This document shows positions 1 to 7,300 of a stretch of DNA of 64,000 bases, piece after piece; position 1 is the first letter of the stretch, and the number at the start of each line of letters is the position of its first letter. Under the pieces are notes generated by a model. That model made no database searches, was not told where the DNA came from, and was given only the letters and a program-made list of their open reading frames with translations. The DNA is from JALHMI01 sp964598535. GTDB taxonomy: Bacteria > Planctomycetota > Planctomycetia > Pirellulales > PALSA-1355. The position numbers and the translations under genes were made by a program. The stretch spans positions 62,001 through 126,000 of the forward strand of contig CAZRCI010000007.1 of NCBI GenBank assembly GCA_964598535.1, given 5' to 3'.

Positions 1-1116
1 GGTTTCGGCGTCGAGCGCGGCGTAGAATGCGCCGCCTTCGTCCCGCATTTCACGCTCTGCGAAGGCGACGATCTCTTCGGCGGGCAGGCGATACTCGTCG
101 CGCGGCTCTAGTTCATACGCCAGCGCATAGACGCGCAGGAGCTGGCCATTGTCGTAGAGCATTTTCTCGAAATGCGGCACCGTCCAGGTGCGGTCGGTGC
201 TGTAGCGATGGAATCCGCCGCCCAGATGGTCGCGGATGCCGCCTTGGGTGATCTTGCTGAGGGTGAGGGCAAGCATACGCGCCGCGGCCTCGGCCCGGGG
301 CGGATCCACCTGGCCAGACTTGCCACGACGAGCGGTCTCCAGCAGCAGCCGCAGGTTGGGAGGCTCGGGAAACTTAGCGCGCTGGAGATTCGCGGGATCA
401 AACCCGAAGCCGCCATAGTCGCCGTCAAACTGCGCGGCCAGGGCGTCGGTCACTCCGGCGAACAGTCGCTGGTCGAGCTTGACGACGCGAAGGATCGGCT
501 GCTGCTTGAGACTTTCCTGGACGTAGCCGGCCAGGGCATCGCCCGTCTTTTGCCACTTGGCGGGGTCGGCCTGCCAGGCCTCGAGCACGCGGTCGAGCAC
601 GGTAGCGAAGCCGAGCAGGCCCTCTTTGTCGTGGGGCGGAAAGTAGGTGCCGCCCATGAGCGGCTTGGCGTCGGGCGTAAGGAACATCGAGAGCGGCCAG
701 CCGCCACCCTGCTTGGACCCTACAAGTTGCAAATAAGCGTGCAGCGCCTGCATGTAGATTTCATCAATGTCGGGGCGTTCCTCGCGATCGACCTTGACGC
801 ATACGAAGTTCTCGTTGAGCTTCGCGGCGATCTCGTCGTTCATGAACGATTCGCGCTCCATCACGTGGCACCAGTAGCAACTCGAATAGCCGATCGACAG
901 GAAGATCAGCTTCTTCTCGCGGCTGGCACGCTCGAGCGCCTCGGGCCCCCAGGGATACCAGTCCACGGGATTATGCGCGTGCAACAGTAAATAAGGACTG
1001 GTCTCTTTGGCCAACCGGTTGGTGGGCCGCGGTTTGTCTTCGGCCGCGCCGCGCGAAAACGCGACGACTATCGTGGCAAACAACACCAGAGCGAAGCGAG
1101 CTACCAAGCGAATCAC
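1..1116 (-). CDS. DUF255 thioredoxin-domain protein (YyaL/SPATA20 family), C-terminus beyond window edge
   Basis: The reading frame runs leftward off the window, so 372 codons of the N-terminal part are seen. After a hydrophobic signal-like N-terminus (residues 1-20) comes the family block TSPYLLLHAHNPVDWYPWG, then a thioredoxin-fold segment with the CxxC motif CYWC inside SSCYWCHVMERESF. Further on is VDREERPDID, followed by the start of the (alpha/alpha)6-type region (FGGFGF-like GDYGGFGFDP). The family joins a thioredoxin fold to a glycosidase-like barrel and its true substrate is not established. The start is either GTG at 1116 or TTG at 1119; an AAAGGA ribosome site at 1126-1131 fits both. 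It lies about 30 bases behind the FHA gene on the same strand and is probably co-transcribed with it. Family assignment is firm; function is not. Confidence 0.9.
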   Translation of the reverse strand, partial: MIRLVARFALVLFATIVVAFSRGAAEDKPRPTNRLAKETSPYLLLHAHNPVDWYPWGPEALERASREKKLIFLSIGYSSCYWCHVMERESFMNDEIAAKLNENFVCVKVDREERPDIDEIYMQALHAYLQLVGSKQGGGWPLSMFLTPDAKPLMGGTYFPPHDKEGLLGFATVLDRVLEAWQADPAKWQKTGDALAGYVQESLKQQPILRVVKLDQRLFAGVTDALAAQFDGDYGGFGFDPANLQRAKFPEPPNLRLLLETARRGKSGQVDPPRAEAAARMLALTLSKITQGGIRDHLGGGFHRYSTDRTWTVPHFEKMLYDNGQLLRVYALAYELEPRDEYRLPAEEIVAFAEREMRDEGGAFYAALDAET

Positions 1117-1146
1117 CAAGACGCATCCTTTCGGAAGTGAGAAAAG

Positions 1147-1641
1147 TTAATCGCGCGATCGTCGCTCGACGCGAGAGACGGGGCGAAGCTGATGCCCGGC
1201 GTCGAACCGCAAGTCTTCACCGCCCACCGGCGCACCCGCCGAATCGAGCGTCGGCCCCTTGGAAATCCAATCGCTATCGGCACGACGCTCGGCCGCAAGC
1301 TCGTCGGCACGACGCTCGGCCGCAAGCTCATAGTCGGCCAGCAGCGTGATGCATCCGACGGTCAGACGTGCGCCAGGATCCAGCGGCACGGGCTCCTCGC
1401 CCAGTCGCGTCTCGCCGACGAAAGTGCCGTTCAGCGAGCCCAGATCGCGGACCATCAGCCGGCCTTCCGCTTCGAAAATCTCGCAGTGCCGGCGGCTGAC
1501 GAGCGGATGAAACAGCGTGACGTCGGTCGTGCGGCTGCGGCCGACAATCGCCGGCAGCCGCAGCTCGATCTGGCGAGCCCGCTCTTCTCCGCCGATAACT
1601 CTGAGTCTGGCTTGCACGCGACGCTCCCTGGCCGCGAACAC
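1147..1641 (-). CDS. FHA domain protein
   Basis: A 164-residue protein, GTG start. Residues about 8-100 form a forkhead-associated domain, a phosphothreonine-peptide binding fold. The signature residues are visible: VGRS at the first loop, SRRH in the second, and GSLNGTFV at the third. No signal peptide, kinase or other catalytic domain is attached, so it is probably an adaptor in a Ser/Thr kinase network; no partner kinase lies in this window. After the FHA domain the chain has an exact nine-residue duplication, ELAAERRAD twice, then a basic, unconserved-looking tail. It is upstream of the DUF255 gene on the same strand, and a good promoter sits 70-100 bases upstream. Confidence 0.85.
   Translation of the reverse strand: MFAARERRVQARLRVIGGEERARQIELRLPAIVGRSRTTDVTLFHPLVSRRHCEIFEAEGRLMVRDLGSLNGTFVGETRLGEEPVPLDPGARLTVGCITLLADYELAAERRADELAAERRADSDWISKGPTLDSAGAPVGGEDLRFDAGHQLRPVSRVERRSRD
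1278..1331. repeat. 27-bp in-frame tandem duplication inside the FHA gene
   Basis: Two adjacent 27-base units (1278-1304 and 1305-1331) differ only at the last bases. They encode the doubled nonapeptide ELAAERRAD in the tail after the FHA domain. The length is a multiple of three, so the frame is kept. It looks like a recent slippage or unequal-recombination duplication. Confidence 0.9.
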
Positions 1642-1712
1642 TCCGAGCGTCCGCTAATTTCGACAGTTGCCCCGTGCGGCTCGCCCCGCACCCCGCGAAA
1701 AACGCGGATTTG

Positions 1713-1742
1713 ATTATAAGTGCGCAAAACGTGAATCGCCAA
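1713..1742 (-). promoter_or_regulatory. Predicted sigma-70 type promoter for the FHA/DUF255 genes
   Basis: Read on the minus strand, the -35 element is TTGGCG (1737-1742), followed by an 18-base spacer and a perfect TATAAT -10 element (1713-1718). Transcription would start near 1706, about 65 bases upstream of the FHA start codon. It is a prediction from hexamers only. Confidence 0.55.
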
Positions 1743-1851
1743 CGCGGCTGGAAATCGCCGGGGATTTCCTATCGCGGCGGCCAGCGGCTGGGATGACTCG
1801 CCTGTTCGAGGCGCGGCAGTATCTCTACAATAAGCCGCGGACGGAGGCATT

Positions 1852-2436
1852 TTGGGAAGCATTTCGCCGCGAAAGAGCACCGTGAAGCAACTGTTGAGCG
1901 AAGAGCAACTGCGGGCGGGAATCGCCCGACTCGCGGCGGAGATTCGTCGCGATTATGCCGGCGGGGCACTGACGATTCTGGGCGTGCTGACCGGCAGCCT
2001 GGTGGTCGTCGCCGATCTGATCCGGCAATTGGATCTGCCCTTGCGATTGGGAGTGATCCAAACTCGCAGCTATCGGGGCACGAACACTCGGCCCGGCGAA
2101 CTCGAAATCAACTGCAACATGCTGCCGGAAGTGCGCGGCCACGACGTCCTGTTGATCGACGACATCTTCGACACGGGCCGAACGCTGGCGGCATTGCTGG
2201 ACGAAATCCACAAGCACCAGCCCCGTTCGGTACGCTCGGCGGTGCTGCTCTTCAAAGATGGGCGGCAAGAGGTGGAGCTGAGGCCGGACTATGTCGGCTT
2301 TCATATCCCAGACGCGTTCGTGGTGGGATACGGGCTCGACTACCAGGATGCGTTTCGCAATCTGCCTTACTTGGCCGAACTCGAAGACGAAGATCTGCGG
2401 GCGGCGGCAGCGTCTGCGAGCGAGGCGGCTCCATGA
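1852..2436 (+). CDS. hpt: Hypoxanthine phosphoribosyltransferase
   Basis: A 194-residue type I phosphoribosyltransferase that salvages hypoxanthine/guanine by transferring ribose-5-phosphate from PRPP. The PRPP-binding loop VLLIDDIFDTGRTL (about residues 100-113) is intact, as are the GVLTGSLVVVADL segment and the hood region. The C-terminal block VGYGLDYQDAFRNLPYLAEL is the classic HPRT ending, which separates it from other PRTases. The start is uncertain. TTG at 1852 has GGAGG only four bases upstream (1843-1847), and an in-frame GTG at 1882 would give a chain beginning near KQLLSEEQ. The stop overlaps the next gene's ATG (ATGA), so translation is probably coupled to the glycosyltransferase. 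Confidence 0.93.
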   Translation: MGSISPRKSTVKQLLSEEQLRAGIARLAAEIRRDYAGGALTILGVLTGSLVVVADLIRQLDLPLRLGVIQTRSYRGTNTRPGELEINCNMLPEVRGHDVLLIDDIFDTGRTLAALLDEIHKHQPRSVRSAVLLFKDGRQEVELRPDYVGFHIPDAFVVGYGLDYQDAFRNLPYLAELEDEDLRAAAASASEAAP

Positions 2437-3533
2437 AGCACCGCCTGCTGCACGTCATCGCTACGCTCACGCGGAGCGGAGCGGAAAAGCAGCTTGCGCT
2501 GTTGTCCGCCGGGCTGCCACGCGATGAGTTCGACATCCATATCTGCGCGCTCACGCGCGGCGGCCTGCTGGAAGAAGAACTGCGCGCGGCGGGAATTCCG
2601 GTCACGATCATCGGCAAGCAGTGGAAGTACGATCCGCTGGCCTGGTGGCAGCTCCGCCGGCATATTGCTCGCTTGAAGCCAGACCTGGTACAAACCTGGA
2701 TGTTCACGGCCAATGCCTACGGGAGAACGGCGGCGCGGTCGGCCGGAGTCAAGCGCATCGTGGCGAGCGAGCGCTGCGTCGACGTGTGGAAAGCGGGCAT
2801 TCAACTCACGATCGACCGGCGACTCGCGCGTAGGACCGATGCCATCATCGCCAACAGTCGCGGCGTTAAAGAGTTTTACGTCCAGCAGGGCATTCCGGCG
2901 GAGAAGCTCGTCGTGATCGAGAACGGCATCTTGCCGGCTCCGGCGAGCGACCTGACGCACGACCAGCTCTGCGACGAATTGAGCCTGCCGCGCGACGTGC
3001 ATCTGATTGGCGCGGTAGGTCGGCTCTGGCATCAGAAGCGAATCAAGGATTTGATCTGGGCGACGGACCTGCTGAAGGTGATTCGCGACGACGTACACCT
3101 GCTCGTCATCGGCGAAGGACCGCTGCGCGAGAGCCTGGAAGAATTTCGCGATGCTTGCCAGATCGGGGACAAGGTGCATTTTCTGGGAGCGCGCAGCGAC
3201 GTGATGCGGATGATGCCGCACTTCGCGCTGCTGTGGCTGGCGAGCGACTACGAGGGGCTACCCAACGTGGTGATGGAAGCGATGACCGCCGGGGTGCCGG
3301 TCGTGGCAACCGATATCCCCGGGACACGCGACCTTGTGACTCATGGCGAAACCGGCTTTCTGACCTCCGTGGGCGATCGCGCGAACCTGGCCCGTTACGC
3401 CCATAAATTGCTCGAAGACCCGACCCTGAGGATGCGGCTGGGCGAGGCCGGCCGGGAGCGAATTACCCGAGATTTCAGCGTCGAGCGGATGGTCGCGGCG
3501 CACGCCGAACTGTACCGGCGGCTGCTCGGCTGA
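2433..3533 (+). CDS. GT4-family (GT-B fold) glycosyltransferase
   Basis: A 366-residue glycosyltransferase group 1 protein. The N-terminal Rossmann half starts KHRLLHVIATLTRSGAEKQL with the glycine/Ser donor-acceptor loop. The C-terminal half carries GAVGRLWHQKRIKDL and the E-x7-E nucleotide-sugar motif in EGLPNVVMEAMTAG. There is no signal peptide and no long membrane helix, so it should act at the cytoplasmic face. The start overlaps hpt by four bases. Sitting before an AsnB-type amidotransferase, it may belong to surface polysaccharide or exopolysaccharide synthesis, but donor and acceptor cannot be told from sequence. Confidence 0.88.
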   Translation: MKHRLLHVIATLTRSGAEKQLALLSAGLPRDEFDIHICALTRGGLLEEELRAAGIPVTIIGKQWKYDPLAWWQLRRHIARLKPDLVQTWMFTANAYGRTAARSAGVKRIVASERCVDVWKAGIQLTIDRRLARRTDAIIANSRGVKEFYVQQGIPAEKLVVIENGILPAPASDLTHDQLCDELSLPRDVHLIGAVGRLWHQKRIKDLIWATDLLKVIRDDVHLLVIGEGPLRESLEEFRDACQIGDKVHFLGARSDVMRMMPHFALLWLASDYEGLPNVVMEAMTAGVPVVATDIPGTRDLVTHGETGFLTSVGDRANLARYAHKLLEDPTLRMRLGEAGRERITRDFSVERMVAAHAELYRRLLG

Positions 3534-3613
3534 GATAATAAGTAGCGTACACTTCCGGTGCCGCTTGCGCGCGGCCGATCGTTTCTCCTTCCTCGTAACT
3601 TTCTGAGCGTCGC

Positions 3614-5569
3614 ATGTGCGGCATCGCCGGAGCAATCTGGACCAACCCCGCGGCGGAAATCTCCGCCGAAGTCCTGGCACGGATGACCGAGGTGCTTGCG
3701 CATCGCGGACCGGACGACGCGGGCACGTACACGAGCGCCCTCTGCACGCTGCCGGCCGGCAGACGTCCCGGCGTTGCGCTGGGGCATCGCCGGCTGTCAA
3801 TCATCGACGTGGCCGGCGGGCACCAGCCGCTGGCGAATGAAGATGAGACGATTTGGATCGTCTTCAACGGCGAGATCTATAACCATCGCGATCTAAGGCA
3901 TCGGCTGGAAGGCTCCGGCCACCAATTTCGCACGCACTGCGACACCGAAGCGATCGTCCACCTGTACGAAGACACGGGGCTCGACTTTCTGGAACATCTG
4001 GACGGCATGTTCGCGCTCGCGATTTGGGATGCGCGCCGCCGGCGACTTGTCATCGCGCGCGATCGAATTGGCAAGAAACCCTTGTACTACCGCGCGGAGC
4101 CGGAACGGTTGCTGTTCGCCAGCGAACTGAAAAGCCTACTGGAAGTGCCCGGTCTCGAACGAACGATCGATCCACGGGCACTGGACGATTACTTCACGCT
4201 CCAGTACGTTCCGCCTCCGCGGACGATCTTGCAGGGCTTTCACAAGTTGCCGCCCGCACGCTATGGCGTGTTCGAGGACGGCCAGTTTCGCACAGCGAGC
4301 TACTGGCATCCCGATTTCAACCGCGAGGTCGAACGCTCGTTGCCCGACGCCGCGATGGAATTGCGCGAACGGCTGACACGGGCGGTGCGGACCCGATTGG
4401 AAGCGGACGTGCCCCTGGGAGCGTTTCTGTCGGGAGGCGTGGACTCGTCGCTGATCGTGGGATTGATGCAGCAATTGAGCGGCGAGCGCGTGAAGACGTT
4501 TTCGATCGGATTCCCGGTCGCGGCGTTCGACGAGTCGCACCACGCGCGGCGGGTAGCCGAGCGGCTGGGAACGGATCATCACGAGTTTCGCGTCGAGCCT
4601 CAGGCCGTGGAAGTGCTGGAGAAACTTGTCTGGCACTACGACGAGCCGTTCGCGGACAGTTCGGCCGTGCCGACGTATTACGTCTCGAAACTGACGCGGG
4701 AATTCGTGGCCGTCGCGCTGACGGGCGACGGCGGCGACGAGTTGTTCGCCGGTTACGACCGCTATCGAGCCGTGCAAATAGCGTCGTATTTGGATCGTTT
4801 GCCCGCGTCGATTCGGTCGATACTGGCTCGTCCGGGAGGGGCCGGTTGGGGACAAGGCCGGCCGCAGCGTTCGCTGCTGCGGCGACTGGGGCGTTTCAGC
4901 GAAGCGCTCGCCTTTGGCCCCTCACGGCGGTATCTGGAATGGGTCTCGATGTTCAACGAACGACGGCGAGCCGAACTCTATAGCGATGCGCTGCTCTCGC
5001 AGCTTCCGAACCACGATCCATTCGAGTTTCTGGCCGAGGCGTTCGAGCGCGTAAAACACCGCGATCCGGTAACCGCGGCCAGCCTGGTCGACCTGGTCAC
5101 GTACTTGCCTTGCGACTTGATGACGAAGGTGGACATCGCATCGATGGCGCATGGGCTTGAGTGCCGCGCGCCGATGCTCGATCATCGGCTGGTTGAGTTC
5201 GCCGCCGCGTTGCCGGTGCGGTCCAAGCTGCACCGGGGCCGCGGAAAGCATCTTCTGAAAGTGGCCTTTCCGGAACTGCTTCCGGAGAGTGTGACCAGAC
5301 GCCCCAAGATGGGCTTCGGCGTGCCGCTGGCCCAGTGGTTCCGCGGTGAACTGCGCGACTATGCGCACGACGTGCTGCTCGACGGGCGGGCGCGTTCGCG
5401 CGGCTATTTTCGCGAGGCTGCCGTGGAACGGCTGTTGTCCGAGCATTGCGCGGGCACTTTTGACCACGGCTACCGCTTGTGGGGTTTGCTCGTATTCGAG
5501 CTGTGGCATCGGAACTGGCTCGACGGGCACGACCGGGCCAATCTGACCGCGACGATCGCGGCGAGCTAG
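3614..5569 (+). CDS. asnB: Asparagine synthase (glutamine-hydrolysing), AsnB type
   Basis: A 651-residue two-domain enzyme. The N-terminal class II glutaminase domain begins MCGIAG, so Cys2 becomes the catalytic nucleophile after Met removal, and FNGEIYNH is the glutamine-binding block. The synthetase domain has the ATP pyrophosphatase loop SGGVDSS (residues 273-279) and LTGDGGDELFAGYDR. It would make asparagine from aspartate, glutamine and ATP. Many bacteria with PEP-CTERM/exosortase or exopolysaccharide loci carry AsnB paralogues that amidate sugar acids or peptides instead. The upstream glycosyltransferase makes that a real alternative. The length is normal for the long bacterial AsnB form. 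Confidence 0.9.
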   Translation: MCGIAGAIWTNPAAEISAEVLARMTEVLAHRGPDDAGTYTSALCTLPAGRRPGVALGHRRLSIIDVAGGHQPLANEDETIWIVFNGEIYNHRDLRHRLEGSGHQFRTHCDTEAIVHLYEDTGLDFLEHLDGMFALAIWDARRRRLVIARDRIGKKPLYYRAEPERLLFASELKSLLEVPGLERTIDPRALDDYFTLQYVPPPRTILQGFHKLPPARYGVFEDGQFRTASYWHPDFNREVERSLPDAAMELRERLTRAVRTRLEADVPLGAFLSGGVDSSLIVGLMQQLSGERVKTFSIGFPVAAFDESHHARRVAERLGTDHHEFRVEPQAVEVLEKLVWHYDEPFADSSAVPTYYVSKLTREFVAVALTGDGGDELFAGYDRYRAVQIASYLDRLPASIRSILARPGGAGWGQGRPQRSLLRRLGRFSEALAFGPSRRYLEWVSMFNERRRAELYSDALLSQLPNHDPFEFLAEAFERVKHRDPVTAASLVDLVTYLPCDLMTKVDIASMAHGLECRAPMLDHRLVEFAAALPVRSKLHRGRGKHLLKVAFPELLPESVTRRPKMGFGVPLAQWFRGELRDYAHDVLLDGRARSRGYFREAAVERLLSEHCAGTFDHGYRLWGLLVFELWHRNWLDGHDRANLTATIAAS

Positions 5570-5831
5570 GCCGCAAAAGTGTCCCCCCCGCCGCGGTGCA
5601 TGCGGCCGCGAGCGAGAAGTCCCGGGGCGGCCGACGCTCCTTGAGGCCGTTCGGCAACTCGCTAAATAACGACTTAGGTCGCGGCCGCCGCCAGCGTATC
5701 CGTGCAAGGCAGCAGCCGTTGAATATTCGACCGCGGGCTAAGGCCTTTAGCCGCCCCTGCCGAATGGATAAGATGCAACGACCGGCGATGGCGGGCCCCA
5801 CAATAGCAGCATCCGTGCGGAGAGCAGCGGT

Positions 5832-7091
5832 ATGAAGAGCAATGTTCTGGCGGTGGTCCTGGCGGGAGGCAAAGGCGAGCGGCTTGAACCCTTGACGCGC
5901 GATCGGGCGAAGCCGGCGGTGCCGTTCGGCGGCGCCTACCGAATTATCGACTTTACGCTGTCGAACTGCATCAATAGCGGCTTGCGAAAGATTCTGGTGC
6001 TCACGCAGTACAAGGCGATGAGCCTCGACCGGCATATCAATCTCGGCTGGCAGCGGCTGTTGTGCCGCGAGTTGGGGGAATGGATCGACGTCGTGCCGCC
6101 TCAGCAACGGATCGACGAACATTGGTACCAGGGCACCGCGGACGCCGTATACCAGAACATCTATGCGCTGGAAAAAGAGCGGCCCGAATACGTCGTGATC
6201 CTGGCCGGCGACCACATTTACAAGATGGATTACGGTAAGCTGGTCGAGTATCACAAGGAGAACAACGCCGATCTGACGGTTGGCGCCCTGCGAGCGCCGG
6301 CCAGCGAATCGCGGCACTTCGGCACCCTGCAAATCGACGAAAACGACCGCATCATCGGCTTTCAGGAAAAGCCCCTGGTGCCGGCCACGATCCCGGGCGA
6401 TCCGGATCATATTTTCGCTTCGATGGGCATTTATGTGTTCACGGCGCGGTTCTTGTTCGAGCAGTTGTGCCTGGACGCAACCAAACCTGGCAGCCGTCAC
6501 GACTTCGGACACAACATCATCCCCTCGGTCATCGACACGCACCGGGTGTTTGCGTTTCCGTTTCGCGACGAAAACCGCAAACACGACGCTTATTGGCGCG
6601 ACGTGGGAACGCTCGACGCCTACTTCGAGGCGAACATGGATCTCGTCTCGGTCGATCCGCAGCTCAATATGTACGACGAGCACTGGCCGATTCGCACGTA
6701 TCTGCCGAACTATCCGCCGCCGAAATCGGTATTCGCCGAAGAGGGGCCGAATGCTCGTCGCGGCCAGGCGCTCGACAGCATCGTCTGCCAGGGAACGATC
6801 ATCTCCGGCGGCACCGTCGAACGGTCCATCCTGGGCGCCAATACGCGAATCAACAGCTTCGCCCACGTGCAAGACTCGATTCTGTTGGACTGCGTGGACA
6901 TTGGCCGGCACGCGCGGGTGCGCCGAGCAATCATCGACAAGCACGTGCAAATCCCGCCCGGCACGGAGATTGGTTTCGACCACGAGCAGGATCGAGCCCG
7001 CGGGTTCATGGTTAGCGAAGGCGGCGTGGTGGTGATTGCCAAGGCCGATGGAGTGGATCACTTTAGCGAACCGGCCGCACTCTATCGCTAA
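5832..7091 (+). CDS. glgC: Glucose-1-phosphate adenylyltransferase
   Basis: A 419-residue ADP-glucose pyrophosphorylase, the committing step of bacterial glycogen synthesis (glucose-1-phosphate plus ATP gives ADP-glucose). The nucleotidyl-transferase signature VLAGGKGERLEPLT is at residues about 8-21, followed by KPAVPFGGAYRIIDFTLSNC. AGDHIYKMDY, the glucose-1-phosphate site GFQEKP and YWRDVGT(L)DAY are all present. The C-terminal left-handed beta-helix (SGGTVERSILGANTRINS...) is complete. Regulation is probably allosteric, as in the family. No other glycogen gene is next to it. The 260 bases upstream contain no gene I can support. Confidence 0.96.
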   Translation: MKSNVLAVVLAGGKGERLEPLTRDRAKPAVPFGGAYRIIDFTLSNCINSGLRKILVLTQYKAMSLDRHINLGWQRLLCRELGEWIDVVPPQQRIDEHWYQGTADAVYQNIYALEKERPEYVVILAGDHIYKMDYGKLVEYHKENNADLTVGALRAPASESRHFGTLQIDENDRIIGFQEKPLVPATIPGDPDHIFASMGIYVFTARFLFEQLCLDATKPGSRHDFGHNIIPSVIDTHRVFAFPFRDENRKHDAYWRDVGTLDAYFEANMDLVSVDPQLNMYDEHWPIRTYLPNYPPPKSVFAEEGPNARRGQALDSIVCQGTIISGGTVERSILGANTRINSFAHVQDSILLDCVDIGRHARVRRAIIDKHVQIPPGTEIGFDHEQDRARGFMVSEGGVVVIAKADGVDHFSEPAALYR

Positions 7092-7300
7092 GAACACCTC
7101 GCCGCGAAAAAGGTTTGCCGCGGGGTGGCAGCAAGCCCGCAACAGGGAACGACTCTCGCGGCGCCAATTCCGGGAGTGTTAGAATCAGGGGGGCATCTCT
7201 CCCAGGCATTGCCACAGCACGTCGCTCAAGGCGAACGGTGGCGTGCTTTCACGCTTGTGGGGCGTGCCAAGCCTTTCCATCGATCTGGAGCCGCCCCCTT

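Noticed and set aside
5097..7142. A 681-codon minus-strand frame over asnB and glgC
   Set aside because: It is the shadow of two well-identified genes; no ribosome site, no family, and composition typical of antisense frames.
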